64,000 nt of DNA, from the NCBI GenBank assembly GCA_905214525.1, contig CAJMMN010000009.1:1-64000 (forward strand). The letters are read 5' to 3'. Below, piece by piece: positions 26,361 to 35,352 of this stretch. Position numbers and translations under genes: made by a program. The DNA comes from an uncultured bacterium. Lineage in GTDB: Bacteria > Actinomycetota > Coriobacteriia > Coriobacteriales > Coriobacteriaceae. The notes under the pieces are model-generated. The model did not search any database, had not been told where the DNA came from, and was given only the letters and a program-made list of their open reading frames with translations. Within the stretch, counting starts at the first letter, position 1, and the number at the start of each line of letters is the position of its first letter.

Positions 26361-27580
26361 CCATGCCGGACCTGTTCGAACAACTCGACTCCCCTGCCGA
26401 GACCGGCGACGATTGGATCCGCCGCCTGCTCTCGGAACCGGACGAGACTCCCTCCCCCACGCCGGCCGCCGGCGACGACGGCACCGATACCGGCCATGAG
26501 CCCGATCTTCCCCAAGAGGAGGAAAGGATTGTCCCGCCGCAGGCCTCAGGACCGGGGGCCGGTGGCGATGTGACGGCTCCCCCGCCTTCCGGCGCGCATG
26601 CGATCCCCCTGCCGGCATCCGACGACACGTCGCCATCCGATGACCTGGATGACATGCACCAGGACGCGATTCCGGGATTCGGCACCGATATGGATGCCGA
26701 TGAGCCCGCCCGTTCGGTCCATGCCGGCCGGATCGTACTGACGGTGCTCGCCGTGGTCGCCGCCGTGGCGCTCGTCGGCGTGATCGCCGCCGGCGCCGTC
26801 ACCGCGTCCGCCCGCCACGGCGCGGAACAGGCGCAGGCCGTGCTGCGGGAGACCAATACGATTGCGACTCGGTTCGTCAAAGCCCACAAGGCGTCCGACC
26901 TCGCCGATGCGAAGGCATGGAGCCGTCTGGACGCGCGGATTTCGGACAACGCGAGGATACTCGACGAGCCCGCCGCCCGGCTGTCCATCAGGGATGCTGG
27001 ATCGTTGAAGGACCGCGCGGGCAAGGCCAATAAGGACACGAACACGCTGGTGTCGGCGGCGAGGAGGGCCCTCGCCATCAAACAGGAGGCCGACGCGCGC
27101 GAATCGCTCGCGAAGGCGGTCGGCGAGGCCACCAAGCTCCGGGACGGCGCGAAGCGCGACGACGACACCGGCACGGCCATCGACGATCTGACGACGATCC
27201 TCGAACGGGCCGCCGAGCCCGGCAAGGACGTCACCGTCAAGGAGCTCGAGGATCTGGTCTCCCGGGTCGAGCAGGCGAGGAAGACCCTCGAACAGGCCAT
27301 CGCCACGCAGGCGGAGCATGCGAAGGCCAAGCGCGCGGCCGAGGAGAAAGCGGCACGGGAACGCCAGGAGAGGGAACGGCAGTCCGAACAGCAGACCGTC
27401 CCCGACCCGACGCCGCCACAGCAGCAACAGCAATGGATACCCCAATACCAGTCGGGACAGTCGGGACAGTCGGGACAGTCGGGGCAATCGGGCGGAACCG
27501 GCTCCCAGCCCGGCAACGGCTGGAGCGTGCCGGCCCCCAGCGACGGCAACGGCCTGCCCGGCAACGATCCGGGACTATAG
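26357..27580 (+). CDS. Single-pass membrane protein with coiled coil and SGQ-repeat tail
   Basis: 407 residues from ATG 26357 (ATGA overlap). An acidic, Pro-rich N-terminal region of about 115 residues precedes one membrane helix (about 124-148). A long Ala/Lys/Glu coiled coil (about 150-350) follows, then a Gln-rich and (SGQ)n tail. The topology suggests an extracytoplasmic coiled coil linked to the transfer channel or wall. The tail varies by 9-bp DNA repeats (27449-27492). No enzyme motif is seen. Confidence 0.6.
   Translation: MTMPDLFEQLDSPAETGDDWIRRLLSEPDETPSPTPAAGDDGTDTGHEPDLPQEEERIVPPQASGPGAGGDVTAPPPSGAHAIPLPASDDTSPSDDLDDMHQDAIPGFGTDMDADEPARSVHAGRIVLTVLAVVAAVALVGVIAAGAVTASARHGAEQAQAVLRETNTIATRFVKAHKASDLADAKAWSRLDARISDNARILDEPAARLSIRDAGSLKDRAGKANKDTNTLVSAARRALAIKQEADARESLAKAVGEATKLRDGAKRDDDTGTAIDDLTTILERAAEPGKDVTVKELEDLVSRVEQARKTLEQAIATQAEHAKAKRAAEEKAARERQERERQSEQQTVPDPTPPQQQQQWIPQYQSGQSGQSGQSGQSGGTGSQPGNGWSVPAPSDGNGLPGNDPGL
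27449..27492 (+). repeat. 9-bp tandem repeat
   Basis: About five copies of CAGTCGGGA (last copies slightly altered), coding for SGQ units. It is in frame, so slippage would lengthen or shorten the tail without a frameshift. Confidence 0.85.
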
Positions 27581-27609
27581 CCCATCATCCATTCGAAAGG
27601 AGCACCATC

Positions 27610-28398
27610 ATGACGGACGAGACACCACGCAAAGGCGAGCACAGGGAACGTCAGGGCCTTCTCGGCCGAGCGAGAGACCGGTTCGAGCGGATGGAGCCGA
27701 AACGGCAGGCGCTGCTGCTCGCCGTCGCGGCCGTAATCGCATTGGCGGCCACGATCGCGCTCAACCCGTTCCAGTCCACGACATCCGATCAACCAGAACC
27801 TCAATCCGCCCAACAGGCGACAGACAGCGGCAAGGATACGAAAAACCAGTCCCGGACGGACCCGTCTTCGGAACCATCGGAATTCACCGGTTCCACGGAG
27901 GACATCGCCAACAAGGCCCGGTCGATCCTCAACTCCCCGGACGGCGGCAACATCGACACGTTCGGCCAGACGCTCATCCGCCACGACGACAAGGACCTGG
28001 GCAACGCGACCGACCTGTTCGACGCGATCGGCCGGCAGGAGAAGGAATCCACTGTCCGCGCATTGGCCGACGAATGGTATGCCGAGGCGTTGCCGAAGGC
28101 CGCCGGATACCGGCTCGACGATCTCAAATCCAGTCTGCCCAAAGCGGAACATGCCGTGGACAGGCTCCCCGACCCCACGCCGGACGACTGCACGGGCCTG
28201 GCCAAGGCCGCGAAACAGGCGCGAACGTTGGTCGACGCCGGATCCGACGACTACGACAAGCTCACCTCCGCGCAGCAGACCCTCACCAAATCGATCAGCG
28301 CATGCACCGCCAACATGACCGTCGACCAGATCGACCGCCTGTTCCCGCAGGACGGACCATCGGTCACCATACCCGACACCGGAAAGGAAGCACAATGA
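27610..28398 (+). CDS. Membrane-anchored transfer-operon protein, unknown
   Basis: 262 residues from ATG 27610 after GAAAGGAGC; the frame is open upstream but the ribosome site decides. An Arg-rich cytoplasmic N-terminus, one membrane helix (about 35-52), a Gln/Ser-rich linker, and an extracytoplasmic helical domain (about 95-255) with one Cys pair (CTGLAKA, SACTAN). The layout mirrors that of the preceding protein. No family is recognised. Its stop overlaps the next ATG. Confidence 0.6.
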   Translation: MTDETPRKGEHRERQGLLGRARDRFERMEPKRQALLLAVAAVIALAATIALNPFQSTTSDQPEPQSAQQATDSGKDTKNQSRTDPSSEPSEFTGSTEDIANKARSILNSPDGGNIDTFGQTLIRHDDKDLGNATDLFDAIGRQEKESTVRALADEWYAEALPKAAGYRLDDLKSSLPKAEHAVDRLPDPTPDDCTGLAKAAKQARTLVDAGSDDYDKLTSAQQTLTKSISACTANMTVDQIDRLFPQDGPSVTIPDTGKEAQ

Positions 28399-28772
28399 CA
28401 GCGGACACCACGCGGCGGGAGCACAGCGGTTCCGGCATCCGTCTCGGCATCGGCTCCTGCCCCGGCATAGCGAAGATCCTGCCGGCCGGCATCCGAGGCA
28501 TCACATTGCCCGACGGCACACGCGTGCGCATGCTGCGCTGCGTGACCCGGGAAAACGGCGCCGACATCCCCGTCGCCCTGATCCCCGCCACCGGGGCGGT
28601 CCACAACCGCATGCTCGGGGCCGCCGGCGGCCAGATCGTCGAGTTCGCCGGCAGGCCACGTCTCTACCGGCCCGAGAAGGGCGGCCCCATCCTCGCGTTC
28701 ACCGTCACCGACCTGCGCATCCGCGACACCGATGAGGCCCGCATGTTGCGTGCCGGCCGGACTCACGGCTGA
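28395..28772 (+). CDS. Small transfer-operon protein, possibly OB-fold
   Basis: 125 residues from ATG 28395 (ATGA overlap). Beta-rich sequence: KILPAGIRGITLPDGTRVRMLRC, and QIVEFAGRPRLYRPEKGGPILAFTVTDLRI, the latter resembling the strand pattern of single-stranded DNA-binding OB folds. No membrane segment. Last gene of the transfer operon. The OB-fold idea is a pattern judgement only. Confidence 0.55.
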   Translation: MTADTTRREHSGSGIRLGIGSCPGIAKILPAGIRGITLPDGTRVRMLRCVTRENGADIPVALIPATGAVHNRMLGAAGGQIVEFAGRPRLYRPEKGGPILAFTVTDLRIRDTDEARMLRAGRTHG

Positions 28773-28806
28773 GACCGCCACTCTGCTTCGAGCCGGCGCG
28801 GGAACG

Positions 28807-28969
28807 TCATAAGAACACGCTCACGAACTCGGTCGGCGTGATGATGGAAGGGCTGCCTATCCTCACGCCGGCCGAGTCCATGGTCACGTCCCGACGCCAA
28901 CTCAATCGTCCTTACCGCGTTGGCGGAACGGAATATGATGGCGGACAGCATCACATTGGTGTCCATCAT
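28807..28969 (-). pseudogene. Decayed PIN-domain (VapC-like) toxin gene
   Basis: Starts ATGATGGACACC, giving MMDTNVMLSAIIFRSANA, a PIN-domain start with the catalytic Asp. After about 27 codons the frame breaks. A second frame then gives GSPSIITPTEFVSVFL and a stop, the usual PIN C-terminus. The middle, including the other acidic residues, is deleted, so the toxin is dead. Confidence 0.6.
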
Positions 28970-28981
28970 CACCCTCGTTGA

Positions 28982-29160
28982 TCAGTTCCACCTCGCCGCA
29001 CGTTCCGCCCGAATGCTCCCGATGAGGTCGTCGAGCGCACCCATCCGGCAGCATCTGCAATCCGCGATCCAACAGACTCAAGAAAACCGTCCATTGTTCC
29101 GTCTGTTCCCGTTGGAGATGGACACGACAGCATATCGAATCATGCATCATTCCAGACCTT
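28982..29160 (-). pseudogene. Decayed antitoxin remnant upstream of the PIN gene
   Basis: Short pieces in different frames look like an antitoxin: RYAVVSISNGNRR near the upstream end, and MGALDDLIGSIRAERAARWN ending in TGA 13 bases before the PIN start. Frame breaks separate them. Order and spacing match a VapBC-type operon that has decayed with its toxin. Confidence 0.4.
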
Positions 29161-29521
29161 GACGCCGCCCCGGTGAATCTCATTGCGCCTTACCACCATC
29201 AGCCTCATACCGGAGAATCACCCCATGTCAACGGCATGCCGTCAGTTATTGTCCAATGGATTTCAAACGCCGCGCTCGGGCTCAGGATTCCCCCGACTCT
29301 CCCGTTTCCTTTTTCCCTGATCAGTTTTTCGAGTCTAGGTCCGGCCCACACTCAGGCAGACTGCCGGCTCCCGGGAAACCCATCCGAGACGAACACGGCC
29401 ACTCGTTTCCGTCTCATCGTCAGTTCCAGACCGAATCTCCTTCTCCATGGAGCCCTCTCCGGTTCCGGTCGCGTGCGGTTCTGTAAAATGCCTGCCTATA
29501 GCGAAGACGGTGATAAGGGTC
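29161..29521. other. Intergenic, nothing recognised
   Basis: About 360 bases without a supported gene, hairpin or clear promoter. Base composition is lower in G+C than in the neighbouring conjugation genes. Confidence 0.5.
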
Positions 29522-29869
29522 ATGTTCGATGATGCGACGGCTGCGGAAGGGTTTCTCGAGCGTTGCCGCGGCGAGGGACTGGACGCCGTGGTCGAGGACG
29601 CGCGGCCGATCGGCACGGTGAAGCGCAATGGGCCCGGTCTGGCGTCATGGCTGAAAGCCCATCCGGGCTGGCATGTGGTGGCGGAGTCGGCGAACCGACG
29701 TGCGGCGTGGGCCGCGGCCTGGAAGATACGGCATGGGGAGCGTCGCGGCTTCGAGGACGGGTTGTGGGACGCCCAGGCGCAGAACCGTGATGGCAGGTGG
29801 GTGGTGATTGCCCGCCGCGCCTCGAAACGCCGCAGTATCCCCGGCGAGGGCATGGACCCGTTGTTCTAG
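29522..29869 (+). CDS. Hypothetical basic protein
   Basis: 115 residues from ATG 29522 (ATAAGGG upstream; GTG 29510 is an alternative). FERC-like opening MFDDATAAEGFLERCRGEG, GTVKRNGPGLASWLKAHPGW, then an Arg/Trp-rich helical C-terminus. Predicted basic and soluble, so nucleic-acid binding is possible but unproven. Convergent with the HipA-like gene, overlapping it by four bases. Confidence 0.5.
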   Translation: MFDDATAAEGFLERCRGEGLDAVVEDARPIGTVKRNGPGLASWLKAHPGWHVVAESANRRAAWAAAWKIRHGERRGFEDGLWDAQAQNRDGRWVVIARRASKRRSIPGEGMDPLF

Positions 29870-31173
29870 AACGATGTCGGGCCGCTTGTCGTGGACTGCC
29901 AGTGGAGATTCCCCGTTTCCACCTGTTCCATGGGTGATGGCCACGGAAGCATGCCGGTCCCTATTCCCGTTTCGGCACCCATGACCACCGTTTTGTGGGT
30001 GCTGTCATCGCCGGCGGACTCCGCCAGTGAGCGGACTTCGCGGATACGGGCGGAAAGCATGGTCGCGATGGCCGTGATTCGCGTTTCAGGTACGAGTCCC
30101 GTGACTGACAGGCGGTGTCCCACCTGTTCCTCCCACCCATCGAGCTTGCCAAGGTCATATCTGGTCCAGTCGGATATGAGGCGCAGCTGTCGGCGGGCTG
30201 TCGGCGTCTTATAAGTCGCGTAGAACGGTTTGGCCTTGTAGTCGCGGTTGTCTATGGCGAGCTCTCCGCACCACAGAGAGGCTCCGGTGTCGAACAACGG
30301 CGCGGGCCGGACCCGCAGTGTCTCCACGTCGCGGATGAGACCGAAGTTATTGTAATGGCGGTCGATGTTCCGCATGAGGTAGTCCACGAGTAGCCAATCG
30401 TCGGTCGCATGCACCACCGCCGCCCCTTCGCAGCCGAACAGTTGCGCCGCCCTGATCCACTGGTCCCTGGCGCTCAGGCGATTATCCCTCTTCACCGATT
30501 CGAGAATCTGCCATGCGGATACGAGTTCCTCGGTGTCCGTCAGCATTTCGGGACAGGTGGATACTGGCCTGTTGTCGTATTCGCCGAGATTATATCTGAC
30601 TGCTGGTATGCCGAGCCTGGAGCAAAGGTCCGATGCGATGAGTTCGTTGACCGGTTCCTGTCCGGTACGTCCGGCTTTGATCAGTATCCTGGTGCCGTCG
30701 CCCGCAATGGTCCATCGTTTCGGAAGGTCGCCGCCGGTGGATGCGTCGGGTGCGTTGAGGCTGAACCTGTGGGAGGAGGAACGGGCAGTCAGGAGGGTTC
30801 GTCCAAGTTCCTCGTCAAACGGGTTGGTGAAGAAGTTCACGGTATCCCATTCGAGGTCGGATGATTCGGGCTTGACCCAATACTGGTCGGAAAGGCTGAG
30901 TCCATGCGAGCGGTTGAGGAGTTCCACCGCCGATCTTATTCCCATCGAGTCAAGTATGCCGCGTATCCCATCCCGAGTGGGTGGGATGGCCCTTCTTCTC
31001 CACCAAGCATCGATGCTTTTCGCGTAGATCGCGGGTTTGCCGTGGGAGATGAGCTCGAGAGGCAACCTTGAACAATCCAGTATACGGCCGCTGCCGACGG
31101 CCTTTCCCGATGAAGGATCGTAGTCGAAGGCCAGCACCGGATGTCGGCGACACATGATTATCCGTCGTTCCAC
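29866..31173 (-). CDS. HipA-like serine/threonine kinase (no HipB partner)
   Basis: 435 residues from GTG 31173, preferred because AAGGAGG lies nine bases upstream; the frame extends to 31206. Kinase elements: RILIKAGRTGQEPVNE (ATP-binding Lys and Glu, about 170-185), LVDYLMRNIDRHYNNFGLI (catalytic Asp/Asn loop, about 275-290) and LFDTGASLW (metal-binding Asp, about 305). This is the HipA/PI-kinase-like fold; HipA phosphorylates glutamyl-tRNA synthetase in E. coli. The N-terminal region is shorter than in HipA. No HTH antitoxin is adjacent, so it may act alone. Confidence 0.75.
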   Translation of the reverse strand: MERRIIMCRRHPVLAFDYDPSSGKAVGSGRILDCSRLPLELISHGKPAIYAKSIDAWWRRRAIPPTRDGIRGILDSMGIRSAVELLNRSHGLSLSDQYWVKPESSDLEWDTVNFFTNPFDEELGRTLLTARSSSHRFSLNAPDASTGGDLPKRWTIAGDGTRILIKAGRTGQEPVNELIASDLCSRLGIPAVRYNLGEYDNRPVSTCPEMLTDTEELVSAWQILESVKRDNRLSARDQWIRAAQLFGCEGAAVVHATDDWLLVDYLMRNIDRHYNNFGLIRDVETLRVRPAPLFDTGASLWCGELAIDNRDYKAKPFYATYKTPTARRQLRLISDWTRYDLGKLDGWEEQVGHRLSVTGLVPETRITAIATMLSARIREVRSLAESAGDDSTHKTVVMGAETGIGTGMLPWPSPMEQVETGNLHWQSTTSGPTSF

Positions 31174-31231
31174 GTCCGTTTCCCTCCTTGCTCCGGTGTC
31201 AGTCACTCCATCGTATCCCGTTTCCCCATCG

Positions 31232-31576
31232 TCACCATCGTAGTATGCGTGCCGCCGTGTCCAGGCTCCGGAAGAGGGGCTGGTGGCCGGCGAGGTTTCG
31301 CAGGAGCGTTTCGAGCTCGGGGATGGGCAGGTATCGGCTCGCGATGGTCCAGACGGTCGCGACGGCGATGAGGATGAGTATGGCGGTGACGGTGATCCAC
31401 AGGATCTGCCTGATGAGTCCGCCGCCGGTGGTGGCGCGGCCGGTGACGCCGGCGAGCACCGTGAGCGTGACGGCGAGGACGATCAGGGTGCCGGTGTCCC
31501 ATGAGTCCAGGGTCCGGGTCATTGCGTCGGCCCATCGGGCGAGTTGTTCGATGATGGTTCCTGCCGTGTCTTCCAT
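31232..31576 (-). CDS. Two-helix membrane protein of the mobilisation operon
   Basis: 114 residues from ATG 31576 with GGAAAGGAACC upstream. The start lies inside the end of the relaxase gene (58-base overlap, different frame). Two hydrophobic helices (about 30-46 and 60-80). Position suggests a partner of the relaxase or of the transfer channel. No family recognised. Confidence 0.6.
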   Translation of the reverse strand: MEDTAGTIIEQLARWADAMTRTLDSWDTGTLIVLAVTLTVLAGVTGRATTGGGLIRQILWITVTAILILIAVATVWTIASRYLPIPELETLLRNLAGHQPLFRSLDTAARILRW

Positions 31577-34500
31577 TGCGGGTTCCTTTCCTCCATGGCT
31601 GCGGGGTTCGGCGTCTCCACGCGGGGCGTCGGGTTTTCCGGCCGATTACGGTTGGCCTTCCGGGTTTTGCCGGGGTTGACGACGCCGCTTCCTTGTCCGG
31701 TGATGCGTGCGTCGAGGTTGCACCAGTGCTGTTCCTGCCGGCCGGACCGGCCCGGCGGCCTTTGCCCGATGGGCCGGTCGGGGTCGTCGATGTGCCACAT
31801 GTCCCGGTAGATGGCCACGTCGCGCAGCAGGTTGTGGTCGCCGTGTTTCCGCGCCGTTTCCATGACGGTCCTCGACCAGGGCTGTTCGCCCGTGGCGGCC
31901 TGTCGGGCGAGGGCGTCGGCCCGTTGGGTGATGAGGAGTTCGTTCTGGCGCACCAGGTCGAGGGCGGCGGTGTTTCCGGATGCCTTGATGGGCGGGATGA
32001 TGCCGGCGGTCCAGTCGTCGCGCACCGCGCCGTTGAGCCGGTCGAGCAGGCCGCTGCTGAGCCGGCCGGCCATGACGGCGGCGGGGTCCTGCCGGTTGCC
32101 GTGCTCGTCCTTGGGGCTGATGTCGCGGCTGACGATGGCCATGGCCCGCTTGGGGTCGGTCATCCAGGCGCGGGACCATAGCGCGCGCAGCCATTCCCAG
32201 TTCGGGGACCTCGTGATCATGCTCACGATGCCCGGGTTGTGGCATTGGCGGAGTTTGGCCTCGAGGTGGGGGCCGGCGATGAGGCCGGCGGCGTAGTCGT
32301 GTTCGCGCAGGAGTCGTGTCAGGCTGTATCTCTCCTCGTGTTCGTCGATGCGGGTTTCGGTGGCGGTGCGCGTGTCGGGGCGCGTCAGGAGCGTGGAGAG
32401 CATGCGTTGGCGGGCGATGGCTTCGGGGTCGGTGTCCGATCCGGACAGCATGGCTTCCGTCTGCCGGGTCTTCTCGTCCTTGCATGCGTAGAGGAGGTGG
32501 TTCTCCTCGCGGCCTCGTGTGGCGGCCACGTATTGCAGGTTGCATGGGACGCGCGCGTCGGAGGGGAACATGGCGGCGCACCGGTCGACGGTCATGCCCT
32601 GGCTTTTGTGGATGGTGGTCGCGTATCCGGCCTCGCAGTTCGCTTTCGCCCAGTCCCGGGGTATGGTCCATTGCCTTCCGTCCGCGTCGCGGCATGCGAT
32701 CGCGTCCGTGTCGATGCGGGTGACGGTGAACGCCATGCCGTTCTCGATGCGGTGTCCGTCGGGGCCACGTACCTGGTGGTCGTTGGCGCGGGACACGATC
32801 CGGTCCCCGGCTCCTATCTTCAGGCCGTCGGACAGCGTGGCGAGGCGGGACGGGTCCCCGTCGGACAGGCCGAGCACGCGCCGTTCGAGGATGGTGCGCT
32901 GGTTCATGGCGCGCACCTGTTCGCTGGTGCCGGCGACGAGGAGCGTGGTCTTGCCTGTCTTCTGCCATTGCAGGGTCATCCGGTACGCCTCCTCCTCGCA
33001 TTCCCGGTCCTCGCCCCAGTGGAGACGGTGGTGGGCCGCGTATTCGGCGACGAGCCGGCGGCATGCCTCGACGCTGTCCGGTTTCGCGCGGTCGCCGCCG
33101 GCGCGCAGGCGCAGCGTGGCTTTGCCTTCGTCTGCCCATCTGGCCCGTCCGCCGTCGGGGTCGTTCGCCCAGAGCCCGGGGTCGCTGCGGAAGCGCCACA
33201 GGCTGGTGAGGGTCGCGCACCGGTGTTCCCGTTCGGCCCAGGCGAGCAGTCCGCCCGGTGCGGCGGGCGCGTCGAGCTGCATGGGGTCGCCGGTCAGTAC
33301 GAGCCTGGCTCCGGCCCGTTCGCACAGTTCGGCGATGGCGTCCAGTTCCGGGGTGCCGACCATGCCCGCCTCGTCTACGATGACGAGCTGTCCGGGGTGG
33401 ATGAGGCCGGCCTGTTCCCGGGCGTCGGATTCGCTGATGGCGCGGCGTATCCGGTCGCGTTCGGCGGGGGTGCGCGCCGCGGCGAGCCGGCACCGGAATT
33501 CGCGTCGCAGGTCGTCGATCTGCGCCCGGTGCCGTTCGGATACGTTGTCGAGGAGCTTGGCGATGGTGATCGCGTTGGTGCCGATGCTGTCGGCGAGCTC
33601 GTCCCTGGCCCGGACGGACAGGGTCAGGCCGAGCACGGATCCCCTCCCGTGCCGGGTCTCCCATGCTCGGGCGACGGCGCGCATGGTGGTCGTCTTTCCG
33701 GTGCCGGCGGGGCCGATGAGCGCGCTGGCCGCGTGCGGGTTCTCGAGCAGGTATGCGGCGGCCTTCGCCTGGTCGTCGCTCAGCCGGTTTCCGCCGGCCC
33801 GCATGGACTGGATGAGCCGGGTGCCCTCCCCGGGTCCCCAGGCGAGAGGGTCGGCCCGGCCGAACGTGGCCATGACGCGTTTTTCCATGTCGAGGATCGT
33901 CTGGCTGGTGTATCGGTCGAGTGTGGGGTCGTCGAACGTGCTGCGTCCGGCGCGGCTGACGAGCGCGGGGTCGTCGCCGGCCTGTCCTGCACGGTAGCGG
34001 GTCGGGGTTATTTTCACGCAGCGGCGGATGGCGAGTTCGGCGACCTGGTTGGCGGTGTCGGCGCGGGCCGTGGGGTCGAGCCGGATGTCGGCGAGGAGGC
34101 GTTCGGCTTCGGCCCGGATGTTGCTGAGCGTCCATGTGGCACGGGTGCGTTCGGTGTGTGCCATGGCAGCGTCGGCGAGCCGTTCGAGTTCCGTCTGGCC
34201 GGGTGTCTGGTGGTCGGCGAGCTGTCCGGCGAGGCGGATGCCCGCGGCCCGGGAGGCGGTCTGTCCCAGTTCTATGGTCCTGTCCCGGTGCGAGTCGACC
34301 GCCTGCCACATGGCGTCGATGCTGGTGCCGGGGGCTTCGGCCCGCAGTTTGCCGTGCCATCGTCGGGTCAGTTCTGCCAGTCCGGGTCGGGCGTCGGTCT
34401 TGGGCTTGCGGGTTTCCAGCCAGACCTGTTTGTGGAGTTCGGCGCGTCGTTTCCATCCGATCGTATGGCCGGTGCGGCGTTCCTCCTCGTCGATGATGGC

Positions 34501-35352
34501 GGCGAGCCGGGTTTCGATCTCCCTGTCGCGTCCGCTGAACGCGTCGATGAGCTCCTCGGGCACTCCCTGGACCTCGCCGGCCACGGCCCTGGTGCCGCGT
34601 CCGCGGGCGCGGGCCGGTTCGTGCCAGGCCCAGCCGAGTCGTTGGGTGAGCAGGTCCTTGACGAGGTTGGCGTTGTATTCGCTCAGTTCGACGGTGGCCC
34701 CGTAGACGGCGCGGCCGTCGAGCGCGGTCCATTGGCCGTCCGTGGTGCGGCGCACCCGGTTGGAGATGACCAGGTGCGTGTGCGGGTGGGGGTCGCCGTC
34801 CCTGGAGTCCCAGTGGTCGAAGGCGAAGCCGGCGACCCCGTCGCAGGCCGTGCTGGCGACGCCGCCGGCCCCGGCCCGGGTGGCCGCGTATTCGGCTTCG
34901 AAGTAGCCGATGGTCATGTCGGCCGCCTGGTGGAGGCATTCGTCGATGGCGCGGCGCGTGTTTTGGTCGGCGAACGCCCAGAGGATGCTCACGCTTTTGG
35001 GCACGGTCTGGGTCAGGTCGTATCCGGCGATGGGCGGCTGCCCGTCGTTGTCGGCCCGTATGCCGGCCTGGTCGAGGCTGCGGCCGGTTTCGGGGTTTCG
35101 GCGTTCGTTGATGAGCATGCGCACGGTCTCGGCGCCGGCCTGCCGTCCGGTCTCGCCGCCGAGCAGCCTGCTGGCCGATCCGATCCACCGGCCGGGCGGG
35201 TTGCCTTCGGCGTTGTAGTAGGCGGCTGGGTCGGGGCCTGTGAGCGGTCCGGGCGTGGCCTCGTCGGGTATGGCGCCGTCGGCCTGGAGCGCCTCGCGCG
35301 TGCGGTCGAGGTAGTAGTCGGCGCTGCTGAGTTTGGTCATGCTGATGGCCAT
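31519..35352 (-). CDS. MobF-family relaxase-helicase (TraI/TrwC type)
   Basis: 1277 residues from ATG 35352, after AAAGGAGAGGAG; the frame is open to 35445. N-terminal TrwC relaxase domain (about 1-300): Tyr pairs in SADYYLD and PAAYYNAEG and the three-His metal site DPHPHTHLVI. C-terminal helicase (about 520-1000): Walker A GPAGTGKTTT, VIVDEAGMVG, TGDPMQL, ATTIHKSQGMTV. It nicks oriT, stays covalently joined to the 5' end and unwinds the transferred strand. The start overlaps the upstream zinc-finger gene by 16 bases. The natural target would be the repeat array at 37.2-37.7 kb. Confidence 0.93.
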   Translation of the reverse strand: MAISMTKLSSADYYLDRTREALQADGAIPDEATPGPLTGPDPAAYYNAEGNPPGRWIGSASRLLGGETGRQAGAETVRMLINERRNPETGRSLDQAGIRADNDGQPPIAGYDLTQTVPKSVSILWAFADQNTRRAIDECLHQAADMTIGYFEAEYAATRAGAGGVASTACDGVAGFAFDHWDSRDGDPHPHTHLVISNRVRRTTDGQWTALDGRAVYGATVELSEYNANLVKDLLTQRLGWAWHEPARARGRGTRAVAGEVQGVPEELIDAFSGRDREIETRLAAIIDEEERRTGHTIGWKRRAELHKQVWLETRKPKTDARPGLAELTRRWHGKLRAEAPGTSIDAMWQAVDSHRDRTIELGQTASRAAGIRLAGQLADHQTPGQTELERLADAAMAHTERTRATWTLSNIRAEAERLLADIRLDPTARADTANQVAELAIRRCVKITPTRYRAGQAGDDPALVSRAGRSTFDDPTLDRYTSQTILDMEKRVMATFGRADPLAWGPGEGTRLIQSMRAGGNRLSDDQAKAAAYLLENPHAASALIGPAGTGKTTTMRAVARAWETRHGRGSVLGLTLSVRARDELADSIGTNAITIAKLLDNVSERHRAQIDDLRREFRCRLAAARTPAERDRIRRAISESDAREQAGLIHPGQLVIVDEAGMVGTPELDAIAELCERAGARLVLTGDPMQLDAPAAPGGLLAWAEREHRCATLTSLWRFRSDPGLWANDPDGGRARWADEGKATLRLRAGGDRAKPDSVEACRRLVAEYAAHHRLHWGEDRECEEEAYRMTLQWQKTGKTTLLVAGTSEQVRAMNQRTILERRVLGLSDGDPSRLATLSDGLKIGAGDRIVSRANDHQVRGPDGHRIENGMAFTVTRIDTDAIACRDADGRQWTIPRDWAKANCEAGYATTIHKSQGMTVDRCAAMFPSDARVPCNLQYVAATRGREENHLLYACKDEKTRQTEAMLSGSDTDPEAIARQRMLSTLLTRPDTRTATETRIDEHEERYSLTRLLREHDYAAGLIAGPHLEAKLRQCHNPGIVSMITRSPNWEWLRALWSRAWMTDPKRAMAIVSRDISPKDEHGNRQDPAAVMAGRLSSGLLDRLNGAVRDDWTAGIIPPIKASGNTAALDLVRQNELLITQRADALARQAATGEQPWSRTVMETARKHGDHNLLRDVAIYRDMWHIDDPDRPIGQRPPGRSGRQEQHWCNLDARITGQGSGVVNPGKTRKANRNRPENPTPRVETPNPAAMEERNPQWKTRQEPSSNNSPDGPTQ

